Shown: positions 13,079 to 21,022, numbered from the stretch's first letter. The stretch: DNA of 23,464 nucleotides from Streptococcus parasanguinis (GCA_018365265.1 JAGZKI010000041.1:1-23464), one strand, 5' to 3'. Program-made: numbers and translations. The notes: generated by a model from the letters alone, not told the origin.

Positions 13079-13522
13079 TTAGGAAATAGGCTTTCCGTCA
13101 ATCGTAGGTTCATGAAGCATAAACATTTCTCGCATGTTAATTGATTGATCATCATTAATTGGAATATCCACTCCCCATCCTGAGTTCTCGATATGATTAA
13201 TGCGACCAAAAACATTCATATAATATTCGGGAGTTGTAAGCCCACCATCACTCATCTGAGTTTCATCCCAATCAATCTGAACGGATTCTACTTTTGGATT
13301 TTGAGCCTTCACAAAATCGACGATTTCTTGCTCATGTTCTTTGAGATATGCTACTTGTTCTTTTTTTATTTCTTCTTCTGATTTCTGTACGACTTTCTTT
13401 GAAGATGAGGCCGTTATCTTCTGTTCGGGTCTTTTGGTTATATGCATGATCTTTCCTCCAAGAAAAACCAGTCCTAGGATAGGTAAAAGAATAATCAAAA
13501 ATAGTTCCATTTGTCTCTTCAT
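13079..13522 (-). CDS. Membrane-anchored paralog 8 (first gene of the array)
   Basis: This 147-aa protein has an uncleaved N-terminal anchor, MKRQMELFLIILLPILGLVF, with no lipobox cysteine, almost the same as paralog 2. The core is YLKEHEQEIVDFVKAQNPK, VESVQIDWDETQMSDGGLTT, PEYYMNVFGRINHIENSGWG. The C-terminus (MREMFMLHEPTIDGKPIS) is unlike the others, so the specificity end may differ. GGAG precedes the ATG. It is nearest the array promoter (13579-13606), and seven further paralogs lie downstream on the same strand. Confidence 0.86.
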   Translation of the reverse strand: MKRQMELFLIILLPILGLVFLGGKIMHITKRPEQKITASSSKKVVQKSEEEIKKEQVAYLKEHEQEIVDFVKAQNPKVESVQIDWDETQMSDGGLTTPEYYMNVFGRINHIENSGWGVDIPINDDQSINMREMFMLHEPTIDGKPIS

Positions 13523-13578
13523 CTCTTCTACTCCAATCGTTCATTTCATGACTGAATGGGCCAGTCACTTTCCTTACT

Positions 13579-13606
13579 ATTATAGCATCTTTCATTTGAA
13601 TCTCAA
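13579..13606 (-). promoter_or_regulatory. Promoter of the tandem lipoprotein array
   Basis: The minus strand has TTGAGA (13601-13606), a 16-nt spacer and a perfect TATAAT (13579-13584), about 57 nt before paralog 8. Confidence 0.65.
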
Positions 13607-13759
13607 TCTAACTCACTAGTTAGAGACTTTTATAAGGCAATCATAAAAGAACTTGCGAGGTTCTCCTAGAATATAAACAATCTTTTTTTTACAAATAACA
13701 ACCTAAGTGATGCTAAAAATTCAAATGTTGCATTTTTGTAGTGTATCTAAATATATAAT

Positions 13760-14035
13760 GAAACTTTCCGTCGTGAGAAAAGTGCTAGAAACACGATGGT
13801 TTCTAGCACTCGGGAGTTTTGAAACTTTAGGTTCAAAACTAATTGAACACGGGCAGCGGATTGTGTCAAAAAGATAAGTTTTCCTAGAAACAACAGATTC
13901 TGCGTCAAACTTTCTATTTTGACTTTATCCGCGAACACCCTTTGTATCTTTGATAAGTCATGGAACTTCCTGGATTGCTGAAATCATCCACAGGATAATT
14001 TCACCTAACGTCCGTATTCACTTAAGGAAAGTTTC
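13760..14035. repeat. Hairpin-rich non-coding element with 10-bp inverted ends (MITE-like candidate)
   Basis: GAAACTTTCC at 13760-13769 is repeated inverted as GGAAAGTTTC at 14026-14035. Between them are a perfect 12-bp hairpin (13781-13792 with 13799-13810), a perfect 9-bp hairpin (13815-13823 with 13832-13840) and an imperfect 10-bp hairpin (13979-14003). A GTG-started minus-strand reading of 63 codons crosses the left part but looks like a by-product of the repeats. No target-site duplication is evident. It may be a small mobile repeat, or a structured RNA. The flanking 13607-13759 and 14036-14058 show nothing else I can name apart from a weak AGAAC/GTTCT hairpin near 13648-13665. Confidence 0.45.
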
Positions 14036-14058
14036 TAAGAGGAGTTTATCTTCAATCA

Positions 14059-14082
14059 AAAAGGAACCCGAAGGTTCCTTTT
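14059..14082 (-). terminator. Terminator of potABCD
   Basis: A perfect 10-bp stem with a TTCG tetraloop on the minus strand (14059-14068 with 14073-14082) is followed by a short T run. It lies 3 nt past the potD stop. Confidence 0.9.
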
Positions 14083-14085
14083 GTG

Positions 14086-15156
14086 TTATTTCCGATACAT
14101 CTTGACCTGAAGGTAAAGATCGTTATAGACTCCAAGCAACTTCTTGCCTAATTGTTGATAGACTTCCAAATGGTCCAGTGTTTCATCGCTTGGATAGAAG
14201 GATTGGTCATCTTGGATTTCTTTTGGCAACATGGCTTTGGCTTTTTTATTTGGCGTTGAGTAGCCGACATAAAGAGCATTTTTCAAAGCATTTTTAGGAC
14301 GAAGCATGAAGTTAATAAAGGCATATGCTGCTTCTTTATTTTTCACGGTTTTTGGAATGACAATGTTATCAAACCAAAGGTTGCTGGCTTCAGTTGGTAC
14401 GACATAGCGAAGATCCTTATTGGCATCCAGCATTTGGCTGGCTTCTCCTGAGAAAGTAACCCCAATAGCTGCATTGTTTTGGATCATATAGCCTTTCATC
14501 TCATCGGCCACCAAAGCTTTGATGTTGGGTGTCAAGGTGTAGAGTTTATCTACTGCCTCTTGCAATTTCTTTGGATCCTTTTCATTGAGGCTATAGCCCA
14601 AGGTATTGAGACCAATTCCCATGACCTCACGCGCACCATCGTACATCATGATGTCATTTCTGTACTCTTCACGCCAGAGATCTGACCAATGTTCCGGAGC
14701 ATTTTTGACCATCTTGGTATTGTAGATAATCCCCAAGGTACCCCAGAAATAAGGTACTGAATATTGGTTACCCGGATCAAACGATTGGTTCAAGAGTTTT
14801 GGATCGATATTTTCCATCCCTTTGATCTTGGATTGGTCCAACTTTTCAACCAGATGTTCATCCATCATCTTGGCAATCATGTATTCACTAGGAATCGCAA
14901 TATCGTAGGTGGTTCCCCCTTGCTTGATCTTGGTGTACATGGCTTCGTTGGAATCAAAGGTATCATATTGCACCTGAATTCCTGTCTCTTTTGTGAATTC
15001 CGTTAGCAATTCTGGATCGATATAATCTCCCCAGTTGTAGATGACCAACTTGTCACTATTCTTGGTATTCATGCTCGCTTCGATCTGGTGGCTAATTCCC
15101 CAGAGGACCAGAATGACAAGGACAATCCCAGTTAGGAATGAATAAAGTTTTTTCAT
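14086..15156 (-). CDS. potD: Spermidine/putrescine ABC transporter substrate-binding protein
   Basis: PotD captures polyamines outside the membrane and hands them to PotBC. The 356-aa product has an N-terminal hydrophobic segment (residues 5-21) followed by the PotD/PotF-like start LVIYNWGDYIDPELLTEF. Other typical parts are DIAIPSEYMIAKM, YSVPYFWGTLGIIYN and YVVPTEASNLWFDNIVIPK. There is no lipobox cysteine near the signal segment, so membrane attachment may be by an uncleaved anchor; this is the same length as the pneumococcal protein as I recall it. The start overlaps the potC stop by 4 nt. It is the last gene of the operon. Confidence 0.95.
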   Translation of the reverse strand: MKKLYSFLTGIVLVILVLWGISHQIEASMNTKNSDKLVIYNWGDYIDPELLTEFTKETGIQVQYDTFDSNEAMYTKIKQGGTTYDIAIPSEYMIAKMMDEHLVEKLDQSKIKGMENIDPKLLNQSFDPGNQYSVPYFWGTLGIIYNTKMVKNAPEHWSDLWREEYRNDIMMYDGAREVMGIGLNTLGYSLNEKDPKKLQEAVDKLYTLTPNIKALVADEMKGYMIQNNAAIGVTFSGEASQMLDANKDLRYVVPTEASNLWFDNIVIPKTVKNKEAAYAFINFMLRPKNALKNALYVGYSTPNKKAKAMLPKEIQDDQSFYPSDETLDHLEVYQQLGKKLLGVYNDLYLQVKMYRK

Positions 15157-15926
15157 GCTGCTTCCTCCTTTTCACGGGTAATAAAGTAATAACCGATGAC
15201 CAAGAGCACACTAAAGAGAAAGACAAGGGCGGACAAGGCATTGATACTGAGGGAGATCCCTTGACGCGCACGTGAGTAAATCTCTACAGACAAGGTTGTA
15301 AAGCCATTTCCGGTTACAAAGAAGGTCACGGCAAAGTCGTCAAGCGAATAGGTAAAGGCCATAAAGTAGCCAGCAATAATGGCTGGTGTCAGATACGGCA
15401 ACATGATCTCTTTGAGCATTTGCACTTGAGTAGCTCCCAAGTCATAGGCAGCATTAACCATATCCCGGTTCATTTCCTTGAGACGTGGCAAGACCATCAA
15501 GACCACAATGGGAATCGAGAAGGCCACGTGGCTAGCCAGAACAGATAGGAAACCTAGCTGGTACTTCACCGTCGTAAAGAGAATCAAGAAGCTGGCCCCA
15601 ATCATAACGTCTGGTGCTACCATGAGAATGTTATTGATGGAGAGCAAAGGTCCTTCTAACTTTTTCTTGGATTGGTAGATATAAATGGCTCCAAAGGTTC
15701 CGATCACCGTCGCAATCAAGGCTGACAAGAAGGCCAAGAGGAAGGTCTCTGATAAGATCAGCATCAGGCGACTATCTGCGAACAATTCATTGAAATGCTC
15801 AAGCGTGAAGCCTGTGAAGGCATTCATATCTCCCCCTTTATTGAAGGCATAAAAGATCAAATAGAAGATTGGAAGATAGAGGATCAGAAAGACGAAGCCT
15901 AGATAGAAATGAGATACTTTTTTCAT
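15153..15926 (-). CDS. potC: Spermidine/putrescine ABC transporter permease PotC
   Basis: This is one of two membrane channel subunits of the polyamine importer. The 257-aa product has about six membrane segments and the permease EAA-type loop NAAYDLGATQVQMLKEIMLP, which contacts the ATPase. ATG 15924-15926 is chosen for its AAAGGAGAG site; it overlaps the potB stop as ATGA, so the two are translationally coupled. A start nine codons earlier would bury this site. Confidence 0.95.
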   Translation of the reverse strand: MKKVSHFYLGFVFLILYLPIFYLIFYAFNKGGDMNAFTGFTLEHFNELFADSRLMLILSETFLLAFLSALIATVIGTFGAIYIYQSKKKLEGPLLSINNILMVAPDVMIGASFLILFTTVKYQLGFLSVLASHVAFSIPIVVLMVLPRLKEMNRDMVNAAYDLGATQVQMLKEIMLPYLTPAIIAGYFMAFTYSLDDFAVTFFVTGNGFTTLSVEIYSRARQGISLSINALSALVFLFSVLLVIGYYFITREKEEAA

Positions 15927-16729
15927 CGTTCTCTCCTTTCTCTCGTTGCCCACATGGTAAAGAGCATAGCAAGGATCAGAACAACTCCGATGGTAGAACC
16001 CATTCCCCAGTTTTGTGTTGTTAGGAAGTGCTGTTCAATCGCAGTCCCTAAGGTAATGACGCGATTTCCACCGATCATCCGTGTCAACATGAAGAGACTC
16101 AGACTAGGAATAAAGACAGACTGCACACCTGAGCGGACTCCATTCATGGACAAGGGGAAGACCACATGACGGAAGGTATCCCAACGATTGGCTCCCAAAT
16201 CATAGCTGGCATTGATCAAGTTTGGATCCAAGTCATCTAAGACATTAAAGATCGGCAAAATCATAAACGGCAACTCGATGTAGCTGGCTACAAAGATAAA
16301 GGAGAAATCGGTAAAGAGGATCTGCTGGGGAGCGACTCCGAGAAAGCTTAAAAAGCTATTGATGGAGCCGTTTTGCCCAAAGATTCCGATAAAGGCATAG
16401 GCCTTGAGCAAGAGATTGACCCAGGTTGGCAAGACGATCAACATCAACCACAACTGCCGGTGTTTGAGCAGCGTCAAAAAGTAAGCAGTCGGATAGGAGA
16501 TCAAGAGCGTCACCAGGGTGACAATTCCGGCATAAAGGACCGAATTAAAACTCATCTTTAAATAGGTCAGATTTTGCGAAGTAAAGAACTCTTTGTAGTT
16601 TTCAAGTGAAAACTGCCCTTCAACGTTGAAAAACGATTGAAAGATGATCATGACTACAGGAGCCAAGACAAAGAGAAAAATCCACAAGAAATAGGGGAGG
16701 ATAAATAGATTAGAGGTTGTTTTCTTCAT
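15923..16729 (-). CDS. potB: Spermidine/putrescine ABC transporter permease PotB
   Basis: This is the second channel subunit of the polyamine importer. The 268-aa product has about six membrane segments and the coupling loop NASYDLGANRWDTFRHVVFP, related to that in PotC. The ATG at 16727-16729 has GAGGAGGAAAG directly upstream and lies inside the 3' end of potA (20-nt overlap), which points to coupled translation. Confidence 0.95.
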   Translation of the reverse strand: MKKTTSNLFILPYFLWIFLFVLAPVVMIIFQSFFNVEGQFSLENYKEFFTSQNLTYLKMSFNSVLYAGIVTLVTLLISYPTAYFLTLLKHRQLWLMLIVLPTWVNLLLKAYAFIGIFGQNGSINSFLSFLGVAPQQILFTDFSFIFVASYIELPFMILPIFNVLDDLDPNLINASYDLGANRWDTFRHVVFPLSMNGVRSGVQSVFIPSLSLFMLTRMIGGNRVITLGTAIEQHFLTTQNWGMGSTIGVVLILAMLFTMWATRERRER

Positions 16730-17867
16730 CTCTTTCCTCCTCAATGGCATTAATCAAACCAGCTTCTTGCTCTTCCACTTCAACGTACTCTTCGATCCGC
16801 GCATCGAATTCTTCCTCGGTTTCATTGAGACGCATAACGTGGATATCTTCTGGTTCAAAGTCTAGCCCGATGACTTCTCCCACAATGGCCTTACGAGTGG
16901 AGTGAATCATCCACTCATTACCCAAATCATCATAGGCGATGATCTCGTAATGCACACCACGGAAGAGCTGGGTGTCCACCTTCACTTGGAGCTTGCCTTC
17001 TTCAGGAAGGGTGATTTGCAAGTCTTCTGGACGAATGACGACTTCAACTGGTTCATTTGGACGCATCCCTCCATCGACGGCTTCAAAGCGTTTGCCATTG
17101 AACTCAACCAAGTAGTCCTCGATCATGCGACCATCTAGGATGTTGGACTCCCCGATAAAAGTCGCTACAAAGTGGTTGATCGGTTCATCATAGATATCAA
17201 CCGGTGTACCAGATTGGACGATCTCTCCTTCATTCATGACAAAGATCCAGTCACTCATGGCAAGGGATTCTTCTTGGTCGTGGGTAACAAAGACAAAGGT
17301 AATGCCCAAGCGTTGTTGCAATTCCCGCAACTCATACTGCATGTCTGTCCGAAGTTTCAAGTCAAGTGCAGACAAAGGCTCATCTAAAAGGACTACTCGT
17401 GGTTCATTGATAATAGCCCGTGCAATAGCTACCCGCTGGCGTTGACCACCCGATAATTTTTGGATCGAGCGTTTTTCAAATCCTGCTAACTGGACCATTT
17501 TCAATACTTCTGAAACCCGACGTTCGATCTCAGCCTTGTCCAGCTTTTTCAAACGAAGGGGAAAAGCCACATTTTCAAAGACCGTCATATGCGGAAACAG
17601 GGCATAGGACTGAAAGACGGTGTGGACATCCCGCTTGTTGGTAGGGACATCATTGATCCGTTCCCCATCAAGGTAGACATCTCCAGAGCTAGCATCTAAA
17701 AGACCGGCAATTATATTAAGGATAGTTGATTTTCCTGATCCAGATGCACCGAGCAGGGTATAGAACTTCCCTTCTTCCAATTCAAAATTGATATCCTTTA
17801 GGACAACGGTTCCGCTATCTTCAAAGACCTTTGAAACATTTTTAAACTCAATAATTGGTTTTTTCAA
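16710..17867 (-). CDS. potA: Spermidine/putrescine ABC transporter ATP-binding protein
   Basis: PotA is the ATPase that powers polyamine uptake. The 385-aa product has Walker A GASGSGKST (40-48), Q-loop Gln86 in VFQSYALFPHM, signature LSGGQRQR (138-145), Walker B VVLLDEP (158-164) and switch His196 in FVTHDQEE. A C-terminal regulatory domain follows (TOBE-like, about 230-350) and an acidic tail. The start is a TTG at 17865-17867, with AAGGA about 11 nt upstream; no in-frame ATG fits. A long structured leader (17868-18074) separates it from murB. The TTG start and the leader together suggest controlled translation. Confidence 0.95.
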   Translation of the reverse strand: MKKPIIEFKNVSKVFEDSGTVVLKDINFELEEGKFYTLLGASGSGKSTILNIIAGLLDASSGDVYLDGERINDVPTNKRDVHTVFQSYALFPHMTVFENVAFPLRLKKLDKAEIERRVSEVLKMVQLAGFEKRSIQKLSGGQRQRVAIARAIINEPRVVLLDEPLSALDLKLRTDMQYELRELQQRLGITFVFVTHDQEESLAMSDWIFVMNEGEIVQSGTPVDIYDEPINHFVATFIGESNILDGRMIEDYLVEFNGKRFEAVDGGMRPNEPVEVVIRPEDLQITLPEEGKLQVKVDTQLFRGVHYEIIAYDDLGNEWMIHSTRKAIVGEVIGLDFEPEDIHVMRLNETEEEFDARIEEYVEVEEQEAGLINAIEEERDEENNL

Positions 17868-18050
17868 TTCACATAAATTCCTTCTTTACTGCGTTTAGCA
17901 AACTGCTTTTCAAACGAAAATGCAGCGGCTGACAGGAAAACCTGTCAGACCACCAATACCTCTCGGGGACTTACTAGACTGCCCCACCTATTTACGGTAT
18001 CGATAGGCACTCACCCCCTCTCCGACTGATGCTATCGATGGTTCACAATC
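17868..18050 (-). promoter_or_regulatory. Structured leader before potA (candidate cis-regulatory RNA)
   Basis: The 207-nt gap between murB and potA has no gene but many possible pairings on the minus strand. ATCGATAG pairs with CTATCGAT (17999-18006 with 18032-18039). GGTAT pairs with ATACC (17956-17960 with 17996-18000), partly competing with that stem. GGGG pairs with CCCC (17965-17968 with 17982-17985). A perfect 8-bp hairpin lies at 17929-17948. Near the ribosome binding site CTGC-TTTTC can pair with GAAAA-GCAG (about 17903-17924), or CGTTT with AAACG (about 17891-17915); these exclude each other. No T run follows a hairpin, so translational control is more likely than attenuation. No known riboswitch class is recognised. 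Confidence 0.5.
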
Positions 18051-18074
18051 AATTGTTCTTCAATACTTAAGCTC

Positions 18075-18971
18075 TTAGGCTTGGCCGATTATGCGAACTT
18101 CTGGTTCTAAACGGACACCTGAGTGAGCTTCTACTGCCTCAATGACATGGGCGATCAGGTCTTCGTAGTCCTTAGCTGTTCCATTATCGACATTGACCAT
18201 AAAGCCGGCATGTTTTTCAGACACTTCAACACCACCGATTCGATAGCCTTTCAAACCTGCTTCACTAATCAATTGACCTGCAAAATGACCGACAGGACGC
18301 TTAAAGACGGATCCACAAGAAGGGTATTCAAGGGGTTGTTTCAACTGACGAAGATGGGTCAACCGATCCATCTCCTGCTTGATTTGCTCGTGATTGCCAG
18401 GAGACAAAGCAAATTTGGCAGAGATGACGACAGCACCTGTCTCTTGAATCTTAGATTGACGGTAGCCAAAAGCTAGTTCACTCGCTGACAGAGTTTCGAT
18501 CTCTCCGTCTTTGGTCAAGACCTTACAGGATACTAGGACATGCGCGATCTCTCCTCCATAGGCTCCCGCATTCATAAAGACTGCACCACCGACACTGCCT
18601 GGAATGCCACTAGCAAACTCAAAACCTTTCAAACTATGGTGCAAGGCCACATGGGTGGTGTCGATGAGTTTAGCACCTGCCTCTGCTTCGATCACATAAC
18701 CATCCACACTGATGTCACGCAAGCGATCAAACATAATGACAAATCCCGGAATGCCCCCATCGCGGACAATGATATTGGATGCATTGCCCAGGACCATCCA
18801 TGGAATTTGCTCTTGGTTGGCAAATTGAACGATGCGTTTTAATTCGTATTGGTTGCGGGGAAAGGCTAAAAATTCAGCATTCCCACCTACCTTTGTGAAG
18901 GTATAATGTTTTAAAGGTTCTTGAAAACGGATATCAATCCCTTCAAGAATTTGATTTATTTTTTCATTCAT
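18075..18971 (-). CDS. murB: UDP-N-acetylenolpyruvoylglucosamine reductase MurB
   Basis: MurB reduces UDP-GlcNAc-enolpyruvate to UDP-MurNAc with NADPH and FAD in peptidoglycan precursor synthesis. The 298-aa product shows FAD-binding GNASNIIV (62-69), GIPGSVGGAVFMNAGAYGGE (122-141), YRQS with Arg171, CGSVFKRP with the proton-donor Ser221, and Glu291 in LEPEVRIIG. It lacks the extra loop of the E. coli type and fits the shorter type IIb form. ATG 18969-18971 is preferred over the earlier in-frame start, which lies within the untranslated leader. It precedes potABCD on the same strand, a conserved streptococcal order. Confidence 0.95.
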   Translation of the reverse strand: MNEKINQILEGIDIRFQEPLKHYTFTKVGGNAEFLAFPRNQYELKRIVQFANQEQIPWMVLGNASNIIVRDGGIPGFVIMFDRLRDISVDGYVIEAEAGAKLIDTTHVALHHSLKGFEFASGIPGSVGGAVFMNAGAYGGEIAHVLVSCKVLTKDGEIETLSASELAFGYRQSKIQETGAVVISAKFALSPGNHEQIKQEMDRLTHLRQLKQPLEYPSCGSVFKRPVGHFAGQLISEAGLKGYRIGGVEVSEKHAGFMVNVDNGTAKDYEDLIAHVIEAVEAHSGVRLEPEVRIIGQA

Positions 18972-19007
18972 CTTTCTGTCTGTTCTCTCTCTATAAAAAT
19001 ACAAACT

Positions 19008-19037
19008 ATTATACCAAATTTTTGACTATTTTTCGAC
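19008..19037 (-). promoter_or_regulatory. Promoter of murB (and probably potABCD)
   Basis: The minus strand has an extended -10 (TGG then TATAAT, at 19008-19013) and a poor TCGAAA -35 box 17 nt upstream. It lies about 37 nt before murB. Confidence 0.6.
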
Positions 19038-19040
19038 CCT

Positions 19041-19081
19041 AAAAAACAAAAGAAGACCTATAATATTCAGGCCTTCCTTTT
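19041..19081 (-). terminator. Terminator of the unknown four-helix membrane protein gene
   Basis: A 12-bp stem with a bulge and a mismatch (19048-19059 with 19069-19081) is followed on the minus strand by TTTTGTTTTTT. Confidence 0.75.
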
Positions 19082-19089
19082 ATCATTCA

Positions 19090-20028
19090 TTATGCAATTT
19101 TACGAGCAATGGCACGATTCTTTTGTCCATCCAGAGCTGATTTGACCGAAATCCAAGCACCACCAAGAGTAAAGACAGCTAAGAGTGCTAGATTCAAGTA
19201 AAATTTATCAGGGACATCCCCTGAGAATGTCGCTTCATTGAGAAGCGTCCAGGTCATACCAAATGGCAAATCCAGTTCACTCATGAGCGCCAAAGTATAA
19301 TCTAATTGGTTGACCAAAAAGACCGTCAAGACCATCAAAATAGCTGAAACTACCACACCTTTTTTTGTCAATTTCTTACCAAGGATCTCATAACCTTTGA
19401 TAGTACAATAACCGAGGGCAGCCCCTGCCAAAACAGATACATAGCCAAGACGCGCTACTAAGAGGGCAACTGCTCCACCGATGATCACACCGATCACAGC
19501 CCCTACAATCCCTAAGAGGAAGTTTTCTTCCCGCGCTTCATAAGCCTCCACCGTGTCTTGCACTTCGGCTTGGTAAGCTCTAAAGGTTGCATCGTCGATT
19601 AAGAAGATCGCATCTCCAATTTGATACAGACCGATTGGTCCTTCCTCACCCGTTTCTGCATTCACTTGCACAAATTGGTGGTTAAGTAAGAAATCAACAA
19701 TATCTTGGATAGCTGTCCATAAGGTTTCGACAGCCTTCCCTTTGGTCATTCCGCCCTTGACGACGATCGAGGTCAAGTAACCATCAAAAGAGATGGCATT
19801 AATGGCTTTTGATTGTTCTTTTAGTTCATTCCAAAGAATCTCGCTATCTTCGATTAAGTCTCCTTCAGAACCTTGTTTCACACTGAGTGAAATGGTAAAT
19901 ACATTCTTGGTTTGAGCGCCTTCAATGACTAACAAGAAGCCTTCACGCTCTCCATACATCACACGGGCTTCGCCATCAAATTGCAGCCCAAGATCGGTAG
20001 CAATACTATATAAATATTCTGGTTTCAT
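19090..20028 (-). CDS. Membrane protein of unknown function with soluble N-terminal domain
   Basis: I do not recognise this family. The 312-aa product has a soluble N-terminal domain of about 165 residues, with segments VMYGEREGFLLVIEGAQTKN and a Gly-rich VVKGGMTKGKAVE. Four predicted membrane segments follow at about 171-192, 195-214, 223-241 and 277-297, the first with a GxxxG-rich face (GAVIGVIIGGAVALL), then a basic tail. There is no signal peptide. ATG 20026-20028 is preferred for its AGGGGGA ribosome binding site over one 14 codons earlier. It has its own promoter with an extended -10 (TGG TAGAAT at 20080-20085) and its own terminator, so it is a single-gene unit. It might be a sensor or a transport-related protein, but that is a guess. 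Confidence 0.85.
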   Translation of the reverse strand: MKPEYLYSIATDLGLQFDGEARVMYGEREGFLLVIEGAQTKNVFTISLSVKQGSEGDLIEDSEILWNELKEQSKAINAISFDGYLTSIVVKGGMTKGKAVETLWTAIQDIVDFLLNHQFVQVNAETGEEGPIGLYQIGDAIFLIDDATFRAYQAEVQDTVEAYEAREENFLLGIVGAVIGVIIGGAVALLVARLGYVSVLAGAALGYCTIKGYEILGKKLTKKGVVVSAILMVLTVFLVNQLDYTLALMSELDLPFGMTWTLLNEATFSGDVPDKFYLNLALLAVFTLGGAWISVKSALDGQKNRAIARKIA

Positions 20029-20079
20029 ATTTCCCCCTAGATTTTCGGGAAAGCTTGAGCTTTTCCCCATACAATTCCC

Positions 20080-20088
20080 ATTCTACCA
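20080..20088 (-). promoter_or_regulatory. Extended -10 promoter of the four-helix membrane protein gene
   Basis: The minus strand reads TGG followed by TAGAAT at 20080-20085, with no good -35 box. Between it and the gene, an imperfect hairpin GGGAAAAGCT/AGCTTTCCC lies at about 20047-20067. Confidence 0.45.
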
Positions 20089-20096
20089 TAGGAGAA

Positions 20097-20129
20097 GCAA
20101 AAAGGACATATACATTCGTATACATCCTT
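20097..20129 (-). terminator. Terminator of hom-thrB
   Basis: A 12-bp stem with two G-T pairs (20102-20113 with 20118-20129) and a 4-nt loop is followed on the minus strand by TTTTTG. Confidence 0.75.
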
Positions 20130-20153
20130 CTTTCATTTGTGTTACATTGAGGT

Positions 20154-21020
20154 TTATTTCTCAACACGAACACCAAAAGTGTCGATTTTAAGTTGGAAAA
20201 TCTGACCTTCTAGCCCGAGTTTTTCAAGAGCTGCGACAAAGGCTGCTGTATGTTCTGGCGCTAAGAGGTTCATGATTGTTGGGCCTGCTCCTGACAGATA
20301 GGTAGCGTAGGCCCCATGCGCATGTGCGACTTCTTTGACCTGAGGGAACTCTTTGATAAGAGATTGACGGTAGCGCTCGTGGAAATGATCTGACTCGATA
20401 GAGCGACCGGCCGTCAGCAAATCTCCCTTGAGGAGAGCTGCGATAGCGACATTGGCTACGCTACTAGCTGCAACAGCTTCTTTATAAGACCATTCTTTCG
20501 GTAGGACATTTCGACTATCACTGGTCTTCAATTGGTAGCTCGGTACAAAGGCCACAAGGTCACAGCTTGGGAAGTCAGCCGTGACATATTGGACATCTTC
20601 ACTGATGTAGCTCGCGATGACCATATTTCCAAAAATAGCTGGAGCTACATTATCTGGATGACCTTCGATCTCGGTCGCGATGCGTAATTTCTCAGCATCT
20701 GACAGCTGGAGGTTGGCTAATTGGTTGGCCAATTCAATCCCTGCGACAATGACCGAGCTAGAAGAACCAAGACCACGCGCCAAGGGCACTTGACTGGTCA
20801 TCTTGATCCGATGGGGTTGCATGTCTGTTGAAATAGAAAGAGCTGTTGAGAGCAAAAGGTTTTTCTCGTCTGTCGGAATCCCTGCTCCTAGATCATGCTC
20901 AATCAACCAAGCATCTGCTGGTTCAAGGACTTCGATGGTCAAATAGCGAGTCACGGCAATCCCAACCGAATCAAATCCTGGCCCTACATTGGCACTGGTT
21001 GCTGGAACAATAATTTTCAT
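20154..21020 (-). CDS. thrB: Homoserine kinase
   Basis: ThrB phosphorylates homoserine with ATP on the way to threonine. The 288-aa product is a GHMP kinase: N-terminal MKIIVPATSANVGPGFDSVG, and the ATP-binding loop PLARGLGSSSSVIVAG at 79-94. A C-terminal GHMP motif is seen in THLSGAGPT-like AYATYLSGAGPTIMNLLA. The ATG is 2 nt past the hom stop, and its ribosome binding site GGGAGA lies inside the end of hom, so the two are translationally linked. Confidence 0.96.
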   Translation of the reverse strand: MKIIVPATSANVGPGFDSVGIAVTRYLTIEVLEPADAWLIEHDLGAGIPTDEKNLLLSTALSISTDMQPHRIKMTSQVPLARGLGSSSSVIVAGIELANQLANLQLSDAEKLRIATEIEGHPDNVAPAIFGNMVIASYISEDVQYVTADFPSCDLVAFVPSYQLKTSDSRNVLPKEWSYKEAVAASSVANVAIAALLKGDLLTAGRSIESDHFHERYRQSLIKEFPQVKEVAHAHGAYATYLSGAGPTIMNLLAPEHTAAFVAALEKLGLEGQIFQLKIDTFGVRVEK

Positions 21021-21022
21021 GC

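Noticed and set aside
9390..13522. Regularly spaced repeats suggesting a CRISPR-like or satellite array
   Set aside because: The repeating unit is a whole coding gene of about 450 nt with diverged copies; there are no short identical repeats with unique spacers.
13747..13938. 63-codon minus-strand reading with hydrophobic residues
   Set aside because: It starts at GTG with no ribosome binding site, spans the perfect hairpins of the inverted-repeat element, and has no recognisable domain.
17929..17948. Intrinsic terminator between murB and potA
   Set aside because: The 8-bp stem is strong, but no T run follows it on the minus strand, so it fits a structured leader better.
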